IMG/VR virus record: IMGVR_UViG_3300032770_000001
Coordinates: 1 to 64,000 of that record
Strand: one strand, 5' to 3'
Length of the DNA stretch: 64,000 nt
Origin: a virus
The position numbers and the translations under genes are program-made. The notes beneath the pieces are model-generated. The model saw only the letters and a program-made list of their open reading frames with translations, had not been told where the DNA came from and ran no database searches. Below are positions 15,926 through 23,030 of the stretch, in pieces; the first letter of the stretch is position 1, and each line of letters opens with the position of its first letter.

Positions 15926-16200
15926 GGTGTCTCCACAGTCGGGTGATCGTATTTAACTGAATGCCCACCGCACCCGCCGCAGCGGTTCAGCGGCACCCAC
16001 TCTTCGCCTTTGCTCTTGTTGACCTCGCCAGCACCATCCCAGCCAATGACGCTGCTGTCGATGTACCAGAACCTCGTCAGGCAGCACTCACACGTGCTCC
16101 ACGGGGCAGCGATCACATACCCGTCATACAGCCCGTGCAGATGTTCTTCGAGGGTTTGCCCGTGCTTACACTTGGTTCGATCTAAACCCATACCGTACAA
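15922..16200 (-). CDS. zinc-binding hypothetical protein
   Basis: 92 residues with CKHGQTLEEHLHG, CECCLTRFW and CGGCGGH, likely two zinc sites. TATTGT lies five bases before the ATG and there is no Shine-Dalgarno. Shares its 3' junction with the 15671 gene. Confidence 0.6.
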   Translation of the reverse strand: MYGMGLDRTKCKHGQTLEEHLHGLYDGYVIAAPWSTCECCLTRFWYIDSSVIGWDGAGEVNKSKGEEWVPLNRCGGCGGHSVKYDHPTVETP

Positions 16201-16210
16201 TACGGGCGAT

Positions 16211-16633
16211 TTAGGAGAGTCCGAGGGCCTTCTTTTCGACAGCTATGCGGTTCAGGGCACGCTGGAGATCGCCGCAGGCGGCTTGATAGCCGTGGTTCGG
16301 CTGGAATCCACACAACCACCAGTCCATCGCCTTGCCCCAGAGCTTGCCTTCGCAGGACGCACGCCACGCATGGGCTGACATGGTCTCATCGTTCTGCCCG
16401 TTCATGAAGGTCACGTTCAGGAAGATGTCGAAAGCGTCTAGCCAGCGATGGATACGCCCCTCGTGGTTGGACTTCGCCATGGCGATGGCGATGTTCTCCG
16501 GCGTCATGGGCATGGAGTTTGAAGTGCCCCGGATCAGATGGTAAAGACGGAAGAGAAGGCTGACGATGACGAGGGCAGTTGCCGCGATCAGGTAGATTTC
16601 GACGCCCAGCAGAACCTTGTGCAAGATGTCCAT
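16211..16633 (-). CDS. membrane-anchored hypothetical protein
   Basis: 140 residues. One long hydrophobic segment at about residues 5-32 (VEIYLIAATALVIVSLLFRL), then a soluble part with WLDAFDIFLNVTF and a Trp/Cys-containing helix. Start uncertain (16633 or 16654); both lie close to the divergent plus-strand gene. No family recognised. Confidence 0.5.
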   Translation of the reverse strand: MDILHKVLLGVEIYLIAATALVIVSLLFRLYHLIRGTSNSMPMTPENIAIAMAKSNHEGRIHRWLDAFDIFLNVTFMNGQNDETMSAHAWRASCEGKLWGKAMDWWLCGFQPNHGYQAACGDLQRALNRIAVEKKALGLS

Positions 16634-16667
16634 ACAGAAGGGTCTGGAAGTCATGGTATCATCGGGA

Positions 16668-17288
16668 ATGCAACGCAATTCCATCCATGAGGCGGGGCAC
16701 GTAATCGCCAATATCGCCCTCGGCATTCGTTTCTACGACGTGCATATCGGACGAACTTGGTACACGGACGAGAAGACCGGGCTCGTGCCGATGACGAGTC
16801 CACCAAACTCATTAGGGCATTGTGGCAGTGGGAAGGGAAAGGAACCTTTTCATCGGGAAATCGTTAAAGCCTCCGGGTACATCGCGGAATGGTTGTGGTG
16901 CAAACATAACAACCGCAGGTGGGGACGCACTTTCCGGAACATCCAGTACAGCCGGGATCGAAAGGGCATCACCAACCTTCAGCGTGCCAAACGAGCCAGC
17001 CTGAAGCTCCTCGAAGCGAACTACAAGTACCTAACAAAGCTCGCCGAACTATTCGACGCCAACCAGAACCACACGTTTAAGGAATCGGAGATTTTGCCCC
17101 TATGCGACATCTGGGAGACGAACCCGGTCTCGATGCACATGGCACTGGTGCTGAACGACAAAGGTACGTGGGACGAAGTGCCGAACGATCCCAACATGGA
17201 ATTTCATCGATACACGAGGAAGTTCAAGTGGTATCGTCCGAACTATCCGAAGCCGGAGGAAGTGCCGGACCACTGTCCGCTCAAATAA
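16668..17288 (+). CDS. M41-like HEAGH metallopeptidase domain protein
   Basis: 206 residues; MQRNSIHEAGHVIANIALG places HExxH in the first dozen residues, as in isolated FtsH-type peptidase modules. A following region with SGYIAEWLW may be the second helix. No ATPase part. The ATG at 16668 has TATCAT exactly five bases upstream; a longer frame begins at 16617. One of the few plus-strand genes; it runs up to tRNA cluster 1. Confidence 0.6.
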   Translation: MQRNSIHEAGHVIANIALGIRFYDVHIGRTWYTDEKTGLVPMTSPPNSLGHCGSGKGKEPFHREIVKASGYIAEWLWCKHNNRRWGRTFRNIQYSRDRKGITNLQRAKRASLKLLEANYKYLTKLAELFDANQNHTFKESEILPLCDIWETNPVSMHMALVLNDKGTWDEVPNDPNMEFHRYTRKFKWYRPNYPKPEEVPDHCPLK

Positions 17289-17290
17289 AT

Positions 17291-17366
17291 TGGCAGGGGG
17301 TGAGGGCAACGATCCCCCAACCTTCCGGGTCAAAGCCGGGTGCTCTGCCGATTGAGCTAACCCCCT
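17291..17366 (-). tRNA. tRNA-Gln(TTG), copy 1
   Basis: Cloverleaf with acceptor AGGGGGT/ACCCCCT, D stem GCTC/GAGC, anticodon loop CTTTGAC (anticodon TTG) and encoded CCA. The 27-43 pair is mismatched and the T loop (ATCGTTG) lacks the usual first T. Confidence 0.8.
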
Positions 17367-17369
17367 GTT

Positions 17370-17443
17370 TGGCTGCCGGGGAGGGATTCGAACCCCCATA
17401 CACTGATCCAAAGTCAGCGGTCCTGCCTTTGAACGACCCGGCA
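17370..17443 (-). tRNA. tRNA-Gln(TTG), copy 2
   Basis: Canonical cloverleaf: acceptor TGCCGGG/CCCGGCA, anticodon stem GCTGA/TCAGT around CTTTGGA (TTG), T arm GGGGG-TTCGAAT-CCCTC, CCA encoded. Different in sequence from copy 1, three bases away. Confidence 0.9.
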
Positions 17444-17525
17444 TCATGTGACTTCTACATCACATTTTTGCGATTTGTATCATAAAAGTGACGTGGGACG
17501 CACTTTTTGCGATATAAATCAATCT

Positions 17526-17611
17526 TGGAGCCGATGGAGGGATTCGAACCCCCGTGGGATTTCTCCGGCAGTTTACAAAACTGCTGCAATCGTCCGCTAT
17601 GCGACATCGGC
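17526..17611 (-). tRNA. tRNA-Thr(TGT) with long variable region
   Basis: Acceptor GCCGATG/CATCGGC, anticodon stem GCAGT/ACTGC around TTTGTAA (TGT), T arm GGGGG-TTCGAAT-CCCTC, CCA encoded. At 86 bases, with a three-pair D stem and a long variable region, it has class II proportions, unusual for Thr. Identity is therefore less certain. Confidence 0.75.
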
Positions 17612-17863
17612 CTATGCGCGTCGGGCAAACCCGGTAAAGTCCACCACTGGTTTCGCCTTCGGCTGCGGAGGGTTCTCAATCACGAACTTGAGTTGCTCCG
17701 CAAAAATCTTTTCGTACTCGGCTTTGAGAGCATTCCCTTCGTCGATCAACTTCTGATCTCCGGTGCGGTAGCCCTCGGCTAATCTTTTAGTGAAGGCACG
17801 TCTTGCCTCCAACACTTTGGAACACAGGTAGAGTAGGTCTGACTGCTCATCTGTCAGTTGCAC
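17612..17863 (-). CDS. hypothetical helical protein
   Basis: 83 residues, largely helical (LLYLCSKVLEARRAFTKRLA). GTG start behind a strong GGAGG. Its TAG stop abuts the tRNA-Thr 5' end. No family recognised. Confidence 0.6.
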   Translation of the reverse strand: MQLTDEQSDLLYLCSKVLEARRAFTKRLAEGYRTGDQKLIDEGNALKAEYEKIFAEQLKFVIENPPQPKAKPVVDFTGFARRA

Positions 17864-17885
17864 GATCCCTCCACTTAAGGAATCG

Positions 17886-18098
17886 TTAGCAACATACTCC
17901 GTTCATAGTTTCATGTCGGGGAACGTAACAGCCGGGGCAATCAACGCTCTCATACCAGTCAATCATTTCCTTGACGAACTGTTCCTTTGTCTTGCCCAGC
18001 CGTGCGATTCGTTCCGCCGAGTACATCGGGTGATCGAAACTGCGAATCACCTGCACATGCCCACAACGGTGCTTTACTTCTTGCTGCCCTTCTCTCAT
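17886..18098 (-). CDS. hypothetical zinc-site protein
   Basis: 70 residues with HRCGHVQVIRSFDHP, then DCPGCYVPRHETMNGVCC; spacing fits a zinc ribbon split across the protein. Similar C-G-H-x-Q openings occur in phage and bacterial ribbon proteins. Function unknown. Confidence 0.6.
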   Translation of the reverse strand: MREGQQEVKHRCGHVQVIRSFDHPMYSAERIARLGKTKEQFVKEMIDWYESVDCPGCYVPRHETMNGVCC

Positions 18099-18163
18099 AC
18101 GCTTTTCCTAATTAGGCGCTTTTCCGCCTATTTCCGAAATATATCAAAAACCGCCTAAGAACT

Positions 18164-18240
18164 TGGAGCCGCCGAGTGGATTCGAACCACCAACCTCGTC
18201 CCTTACCAAGGGAGTGTTCTACCGTTGAAACTACGGCGGC
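18164..18240 (-). tRNA. tRNA-Thr(GGT)
   Basis: Acceptor GCCGCCG/CGGCGGC, anticodon loop TTGGTAA (GGT), T arm GGTGG-TTCGAAT-CCACT, CCA encoded. The outermost anticodon-stem pair is a mismatch, as in tRNA-Gln copy 1. Confidence 0.9.
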
Positions 18241-18241
18241 A

Positions 18242-18317
18242 TGGAGCCAGCGGGGAGGATCGAACTCCCGACCCCCGCGTTACGAGTGCGGTGCTCTACC
18301 AACTGAGCTACGCTGGC
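18242..18317 (-). tRNA. tRNA-Thr(CGT)
   Basis: Acceptor GCCAGCG/CGCTGGC, D arm GCTC/GAGC, anticodon stem CCGCA/CGCGG around CTCGTAA (CGT) with an A31-C39 mismatch, T arm GGGAG-TTCGATC-CTCCC, CCA encoded. It is one base from the previous tRNA. With TGT and GGT it gives three Thr isoacceptors. Confidence 0.9.
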
Positions 18318-18360
18318 ATGTTATTCTGTGTCACGAAACCCCTTAAATCGAGGGGTTTTG

Positions 18361-18591
18361 TTACGCAGAATGTTTGGCGTTCTTCCGTGGGCCTTTACGA
18401 CCTTCCCACTGCGGCAGGTTCTTCCCCGCCACGAACGCCGCTATTCCTTCATACTTCTCACAAAGCCACTTCACGTATGCGCAATCTTTCATGTGCATCC
18501 GCAAATTCCCACCTGTCCGAAGCCCACACCACCCACAGGGTGGTTCTGAGCAATCATTCGGCTCACGTCGAAATGTGGGCTCCGGTAACAT
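18361..18591 (-). CDS. C2HC zinc-finger-like protein
   Basis: 76 residues. CGWCGLRTGGNLRMHMKDC is a compact C-x2-C-x9-H-x3-C finger, the form seen in small phage DNA-binding proteins. The C-terminus is basic (EGRKGPRKNAKHSA). No specific function. Confidence 0.6.
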   Translation of the reverse strand: MLPEPTFRREPNDCSEPPCGWCGLRTGGNLRMHMKDCAYVKWLCEKYEGIAAFVAGKNLPQWEGRKGPRKNAKHSA

Positions 18592-18596
18592 GATCT

Positions 18597-18673
18597 TGGT
18601 CCGCCCGGAGGGATTCGAACCCCCGAATGACCACGCTAATCAGGCGTGCGCTTTACCAACTGGCTACAGGCGG
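18597..18673 (-). tRNA. tRNA-Ile(GAT), copy 1
   Basis: Acceptor CCGCCTG/CGGGCGG, anticodon stem CACGC/GCGTG around CTGATTA (GAT), T arm GGGGG-TTCGAAT-CCCTC, CCA encoded. The D stem is weak. The 3' end of the 18636 gene runs into its 5' half. Confidence 0.85.
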
Positions 18674-18935
18674 AAAACTTTTCAAAAATCGCTTTGCACT
18701 CGCAGGACTCAACACTGTCGGAACCCAGCCCGAAACAATTCGGGTTCTTCCTCCACGTGCACGCTTCGACCGGATCATCCGGCAGACCGTAAGCTTCCTG
18801 CAATTTCTCCATCGCTTGAATCACTCGCTTGTACGAGCTAATCAGGGCACCAGCCTTGCTGAAGCCATCGCCGCGTACTGCTCGGCGTGCCTCTCGCATT
18901 TGCTCGATAATGTCGCCGACCTGATCCCTGTCCAT
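18636..18935 (-). CDS. hypothetical helical protein ending inside a tRNA
   Basis: 99 residues from the ATG at 18935, five bases after the CCA of the next tRNA. Helical with a Cys-bearing C-terminal part (SDSVESCECKAIFEKF). The frame continues 38 bases into tRNA-Ile copy 1 and stops at a TAG that is part of that anticodon arm. The last dozen residues are thus encoded by tRNA sequence. Either a true overlap or a gene whose end was replaced. Confidence 0.5.
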   Translation of the reverse strand: MDRDQVGDIIEQMREARRAVRGDGFSKAGALISSYKRVIQAMEKLQEAYGLPDDPVEACTWRKNPNCFGLGSDSVESCECKAIFEKFSACSQLVKRTPD

Positions 18936-18940
18936 AAACT

Positions 18941-19017
18941 TGGTGGGCACGGTTGGATTTGAACCAACAGCCTTCCGGTTATCAGCCGGATGCTCTAAAC
19001 CATTGAGCTACGCGCCC
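18941..19017 (-). tRNA. tRNA-Ile(GAT), copy 2
   Basis: Acceptor GGGCGCG/CGTGCCC, D arm GCTC/GAGC, anticodon stem TCCGG/CCGGA around CTGATAA (GAT), T arm GTTGG-TTCAAAT-CCAAC, CCA encoded. Confidence 0.88.
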
Positions 19018-19388
19018 TAAAACCCTCTCAACTCATCCCACTTCTTCCAGTCGGCCTCGACAGCCTTCCGGAACTTCTCGAACGCCGTCTCATTCGCGCC
19101 GTCATACAACAGATACTCCGGAGCGATCACGATGCCGAGGTTCGTTTCATCATACGTGCGCTGCGCTGGCACCGCACCGCAGTCTCGCACGATGTGAACG
19201 ATGGCAGCCTTGGCACCGTCCTCCCCGTACAGTCGGAGAGCCTCTCTCACACCCGCCCAACAATGGCGGTGACGCCGATGCTTCGGGCCGAACTTTTTGA
19301 ACAGTTCGTCCATCCAGTGATTCACGTTCTCGTGTCGGGCTCCCAAGAGCCTCTCACAGTCCCGGCAATGGTCATTGAAGTGTGCCAT
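19017..19388 (-). CDS. hypothetical protein with N-terminal zinc motif
   Basis: 123 residues from the ATG at 19388. HFNDHCRDCERLLGARH suggests a small metal site; KKFGPKHRRHRHC is basic. A C-terminal helix FEKFRKAVEADWKKWDEL follows. Ends in TAG at the tRNA-Ile boundary. No family recognised. Confidence 0.6.
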   Translation of the reverse strand: MAHFNDHCRDCERLLGARHENVNHWMDELFKKFGPKHRRHRHCWAGVREALRLYGEDGAKAAIVHIVRDCGAVPAQRTYDETNLGIVIAPEYLLYDGANETAFEKFRKAVEADWKKWDELRGF

Positions 19389-19398
19389 AAACGTCAAA

Positions 19399-19416
19399 AG
19401 CCGCCTTTCGGCGGCT
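19399..19416 (-). terminator. hairpin with T-run, probable terminator
   Basis: Perfect 7-bp stem AGCCGCC/GGCGGCT with a GAAA loop on the minus strand, followed by TTTGACG. It follows the small frame at 19443 and also contains the AAAGGCGGC that could serve the gene at 19388. Confidence 0.5.
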
Positions 19417-19442
19417 CATCTGTTTGATTCTGTTCGGGTTAT

Positions 19443-19541
19443 TTAGCCATCCCAACCATCTTCAAACGTAAAGCCGCCCGTCGTCGCAGTTGTAATTCGT
19501 TGCGTCGATGTCGTAGTTCGCGTTTGAGATGTCATGTTCAT
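19443..19541 (-). CDS. candidate 32-residue Thr-rich peptide
   Basis: Starts MNMTSQTRTTTSTQR and ends FTFEDGWDG. It lies between a consensus promoter (19580-19608) and a terminator hairpin, which argues for expression. It lacks a convincing Shine-Dalgarno and is very short. Confidence 0.35.
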   Translation of the reverse strand: MNMTSQTRTTTSTQRITTATTGGFTFEDGWDG

Positions 19542-19579
19542 CGTCAGTTCTCAGCAGTCAACACTAATGCCACTCTCTA

Positions 19580-19608
19580 TAAATACCACACCGTAGTCCA
19601 TTTGTCAA
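19580..19608 (-). promoter_or_regulatory. sigma-70-type promoter
   Basis: TTGACA, 17 bases, TATTTA on the minus strand: a near-consensus promoter. Its -35 box lies inside direct-repeat copy A. It would drive the short 19443 frame and perhaps the genes and tRNAs beyond. Confidence 0.65.
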
Positions 19609-19621
19609 CACTTGCGGAAAA
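19597..19621. repeat. 25-bp direct repeat, copy A
   Basis: Begins TCCATTTGTCAACACTT and ends GCGGAAAA. Identical to 21530-21554. The two copies bracket the DUF4365-type gene. This copy keeps the -35 box of a promoter whose -10 box is still present beside it. Confidence 0.85.
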
Positions 19622-19626
19622 ATAAT

Positions 19627-21522
19627 TTATGTTCCTTTATTCCAAAATTCGTGGAGAAGGGGGGCGATACGCCGTCGATCTGCCTCTAGTTGTTCGAAAG
19701 AAAACTCCCAATTAGCAGGTCGAGGACACTTATCCGGACAGGACGAGCAGAACTTTTTATCAAACTCTGCAAAGGTGGGGTTCAAAGAATGGCCCGAAAG
19801 TCCATATTTGTGTTTTTCACAAAAAATCAACTTTTCCCCAACAGGCACAGTCGTCGTGTTGCGCACTAAAACTTCGAGAGGACTAGATCGACCCAACGAA
19901 GTGTGAATAAACTGACAAGTTCTAAGGATGTCTGCGGGTTTTCTATCCTTGATGCCCTGCCGAATCAATCTTGCGTAGTAATCATTTGGATTATTGATGT
20001 CAACGCCCCAACTTCGAGCCACGTTCAATAGTGCTTGGTCAGCTAATTCATCATCATTTCGAGCTTCGTAATCACCATCAACATGTTCCCCGCGTATACG
20101 TTTGAGATTTCGTTCGAGAAAGTCGAGTGCTATCCTACGTTGACTGGGGTCAATTATCCTCCGTGCCATCTCCCTCCCCCACTCTGAATATTCCTCCGTG
20201 TTTAATGATGCGACTGTGCCGCAAATTAACGTCAAAGCATCTGCATCGTCATATCGTTCAGAAATAGAAGCTGCGATTTGGCAGATGTGAAAAGCGGTTT
20301 TCCTAATCTGCTTTGCAGTATCGATCCTTCCGTCGTTATCCAGAACGTGGAGGTAACCTACTAAATCCGCACAAACGGCGCACATTACTTTTGGTAAAAA
20401 AGCTCGGTAGGGAGAGTTACGAGCAATCTGAATCAGCCTAACCATTTGCTTGAATTTAGACCACAGACGAAGCTCTGCTTTTCTTTGCAAAATCAAATTG
20501 ATTAGGAGGAACGATCTGTCCGATTCACCCATCCTCATCATTTCCAACAGCAACTTTCGAGCCATCAAAAGACTCAGTATGTAACTCCCGGCATAGCCAA
20601 TTTCCGCTGATCTTTCATTTAACATTGCGTACAACTTCAAAGCACCGTAAGCGTGTTGAGTTAATTTTCGCAATTCTCGTGAGTAGTGCATTCGAACCTC
20701 ACTGAATTTACCAGTGGAGCCTTCACTGGAAGCGGCGACTATTTGCGCGGCTGTGCGTTCAGCGTACAGCAGAGCGAAAAATCGAACCTTCAAGGCTATC
20801 TCATTGTCGTCCACAACAGACATAAGCTTGGCTTTTATTTCCTGCAATTCAATCAGTCCGGGCTTATCGTTATCACGGAAAAATTCAGCCACTTCTCGAA
20901 TTGACTGACTTTGTTTGTCTTTTGGATCGAGAGCTACTCGTTCCGTTTCAAGCTCCCCATGCGTGGAGTTATTTGTATTTCGCACGATCTTCGCTGCTGC
21001 GGCTGCGGTTGAAGACCCACTTTTCACTATAATTACATCCCATGAACGCTCAATGGCGACCAACAGAGCTTCTGAAGTGACTGGCAATTCTTGATCGGTT
21101 GGAACTTCGACCACCAAGGTTTTTTCTTTTTTATTTCCCAGTTTTTCAGCGGGGAATTCCGCGAGATGGATAGATGCCCAAAATAAACGTTCACTAGTGA
21201 TGTCGGCGTGGACTAGAAACATAGGAGTACGGAGTTTTCTCCAATGAAGAAGGTGTTTTTTCTTTACGCGCACGCGCACGTAGCTTCCATCTTTCGCATA
21301 GTCCGATTGACATGAACTCTTAAGCTGCGCCTTGAACTCGGACTCTGATGGCTCTTTTTTACCGTCAGCGGTAACAACAGGAATCCAAACCTCAAAATCC
21401 ACGCCGAAAAGATCGCGATCACGTGGAATTTTAACGACAATCCAACGTAATTGAACTCCTAATACGCGCTCGAAGAGATTTTCACCCGCTACGTCAACTT
21501 CATAAGTAATTGGGATAGTCAT
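19627..21522 (-). CDS. DUF4365-type nuclease-like protein with large helical C-terminus
   Basis: 631 residues. Residues about 15-145 match DUF4365, a PD-(D/E)xK-like fold: ENLFERVLG..LRW, LFGVDFEVWIPVV (acidic residue), FKAQLKSSC (Q-x-K motif) and the closing RTPMFLVHADITSERLFWASI. The following about 400 residues are helical, with no repeat family I can name. A C-terminal Cys/His segment (CEKHKYGLSGHS..FCSSCPDKC) may bind zinc. Visibly more AT-rich than its neighbours and bracketed by direct repeats, so probably acquired. A defence, exclusion or restriction role is inference only. Confidence 0.6.
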   Translation of the reverse strand: MTIPITYEVDVAGENLFERVLGVQLRWIVVKIPRDRDLFGVDFEVWIPVVTADGKKEPSESEFKAQLKSSCQSDYAKDGSYVRVRVKKKHLLHWRKLRTPMFLVHADITSERLFWASIHLAEFPAEKLGNKKEKTLVVEVPTDQELPVTSEALLVAIERSWDVIIVKSGSSTAAAAAKIVRNTNNSTHGELETERVALDPKDKQSQSIREVAEFFRDNDKPGLIELQEIKAKLMSVVDDNEIALKVRFFALLYAERTAAQIVAASSEGSTGKFSEVRMHYSRELRKLTQHAYGALKLYAMLNERSAEIGYAGSYILSLLMARKLLLEMMRMGESDRSFLLINLILQRKAELRLWSKFKQMVRLIQIARNSPYRAFLPKVMCAVCADLVGYLHVLDNDGRIDTAKQIRKTAFHICQIAASISERYDDADALTLICGTVASLNTEEYSEWGREMARRIIDPSQRRIALDFLERNLKRIRGEHVDGDYEARNDDELADQALLNVARSWGVDINNPNDYYARLIRQGIKDRKPADILRTCQFIHTSLGRSSPLEVLVRNTTTVPVGEKLIFCEKHKYGLSGHSLNPTFAEFDKKFCSSCPDKCPRPANWEFSFEQLEADRRRIAPLLHEFWNKGT

Positions 21523-21529
21523 CTCTTAC

Positions 21530-21554
21530 TCCATTTGTCAACACTTGCGGAAAA
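21530..21554. repeat. 25-bp direct repeat, copy B
   Basis: Identical to 19597-19621. It lies just upstream of the DUF4365-type gene. Its TTGACA is only 13 bases from that ATG, with no -10 box between, so this copy is not a working promoter. Confidence 0.85.
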
Positions 21555-21560
21555 TTATTT

Positions 21561-21773
21561 TTACTGCCTGCGTGCCGCCCGAACCCGAACTCTACCGTCT
21601 ATGAAGTAGGCTTCGAGGTTCCCGGCGTCCATGTGGTTGAACAAACCGCCCATCATCTTGACCGCTTTGGCGTGAACTTCTTCCTTGCTTTCGATGTCGA
21701 GAGGGAAGCCGTACCGCCTCTTGAACGCCGACATCAACAAATCGCAGGCTTCTTCCTTCGTAAGCAATCTCAT
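21561..21773 (-). CDS. hypothetical protein
   Basis: 70 residues, begins MRLLTKEEACDLLMSAFKRR, then GRVRVRAARRQ at the end. No family recognised. Its ATG overlaps the upstream stop (ATGA). Confidence 0.55.
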   Translation of the reverse strand: MRLLTKEEACDLLMSAFKRRYGFPLDIESKEEVHAKAVKMMGGLFNHMDAGNLEAYFIDGRVRVRAARRQ

Positions 21774-22504
21774 ACCGTGTAATCAGGCAATTTCAATTTG
21801 CGGTCACGCCAATGTAGGGGCTCGTCCGGTGGAATCTTTGCCATGCGCTCCGGAGTGAAGTTGAACTTCTCAGCCTCGGTCGGATCGATCAACTCTGTAT
21901 TCGGGCCGCAAAAGACTTTGTGTGACCGTAGATGCAAATTGTCTCTCATGCAGATGCCAGTATCACAGGCACCGCAGGATCGACCGAACGCCCACTGCCG
22001 GAAGCATACTTCCTTCCCGCAACACATGCAATGGAACGGAGCACGAAACCGCCAGCCCTTGAAATCGAAGTGAAGATCAGGAGGCGACGGCGAATGCAGA
22101 TAGCCGAGACATCCCGGACATGCCGGGTGTTCGGCGGTCGGGAGATGATAACCTGAACAGGTGCCGCAGAACTTCAGGGTCTTGCGTTGTTCTGGGGTCG
22201 GATCAGCCGTGTAGCCATTCCGAGTTCGCATGTCTTCGAAGTTTTGCTTTCGCCGTAAAGCGTCCTCGGTGATGATCCTGTACCGCTCGGCATCGCACAA
22301 ATCTTCGATGGTGTATTCGACACCCGTGCAGTCTATTACGCCCCGGCAGCAGTAGCCGGAGACTCTGCCTAAACCGATAATGGTTGCCATGCGGTTGCCA
22401 CAGCACGGGCAGTCCAGTTTGGGGGCGTTCTCGGCGTCTTTCATCGCCTTTCCGAGATCGGAAGACCACTGCTCGAATTCAGGAGAATCAAAAATTCCGT
22501 TCAT
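21770..22504 (-). CDS. cysteine-rich zinc-ribbon protein
   Basis: 244 residues with five or more Cys pairs: LDCPCCGNRMATI, YCCRGVIDCTG, LKFCGTCSGYH, HPACPGCLGY, CMCCGKEVCF and SCGACDTGICM. An array of zinc ribbons, suggesting nucleic-acid or protein binding. Part of a run of overlapping small genes reaching to 25809. No named family. Confidence 0.6.
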   Translation of the reverse strand: MNGIFDSPEFEQWSSDLGKAMKDAENAPKLDCPCCGNRMATIIGLGRVSGYCCRGVIDCTGVEYTIEDLCDAERYRIITEDALRRKQNFEDMRTRNGYTADPTPEQRKTLKFCGTCSGYHLPTAEHPACPGCLGYLHSPSPPDLHFDFKGWRFRAPFHCMCCGKEVCFRQWAFGRSCGACDTGICMRDNLHLRSHKVFCGPNTELIDPTEAEKFNFTPERMAKIPPDEPLHWRDRKLKLPDYTV

Positions 22505-22833
22505 CAGTCATCCATCAGTTGGCAGTTGGTCATGCCGTGACAAGCGCAAATGTTTGGGTTGTTGTAAACCTTCTGCCAGCCTCTCAGTTCCGGCTTCGCT
22601 TTCCACCGATCCACGGAGGCTTTGACCAGCGCACGCCATTCATCGGCGTCCGCCTGTGTCCAGCGACCCTCTGCTACCAACCATTCTAACATAGAAGTGA
22701 CGGCTACGACGCAACGGTCGCATACGTCCATCGGATTGCCCTGCACGGTGTGGTAGTTCCAGCACCGGGGACATTTGATGCCGGGGGCTCGCTCGACTTT
22801 AACCTCTACGCTCACGCAGCCGCCCCATGCCAT
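22504..22833 (-). CDS. protein with IleRS-type C-terminal zinc finger
   Basis: 109 residues. VEVKVERAPGIKCPRCWNYH, then VCDRCVVAV, closely follows the zinc finger at the end of isoleucyl-tRNA synthetases (GEKCERCW...LCERCVxxV). The rest is a short helical part with GRWTQADADEW and a final CACHGMTNC. No synthetase core, so a stand-alone RNA-binding finger is inferred. Two tRNA-Ile genes lie nearby. Confidence 0.55.
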   Translation of the reverse strand: MAWGGCVSVEVKVERAPGIKCPRCWNYHTVQGNPMDVCDRCVVAVTSMLEWLVAEGRWTQADADEWRALVKASVDRWKAKPELRGWQKVYNNPNICACHGMTNCQLMDD

Positions 22834-23030
22834 GGGTCAGGCGTACTGTACTCGCACAGGACTCGCTTGTAGTCCTTGAACGGCGAACGGCACTTGGGAC
22901 ACATCTTCCCCGCCTTGATGTCTCGTTCGTCCTGCTCGGCTTCACGTATATCCCGCTGCCGACCGCAATCAGGACAGTAGGCGCAATCGCTCTCGCAGAA
23001 GTCTCCGCATTTGATACATCGAGCACTCAT
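22812..23030 (-). CDS. double zinc-ribbon protein
   Basis: 72 residues: CIKCGDFCESDCAYCPDCG and MCPKCRSPFKDYKRVLC give two ribbons. Overlaps neighbours on both sides. Function unknown. Confidence 0.6.
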   Translation of the reverse strand: MSARCIKCGDFCESDCAYCPDCGRQRDIREAEQDERDIKAGKMCPKCRSPFKDYKRVLCEYSTPDPWHGAAA

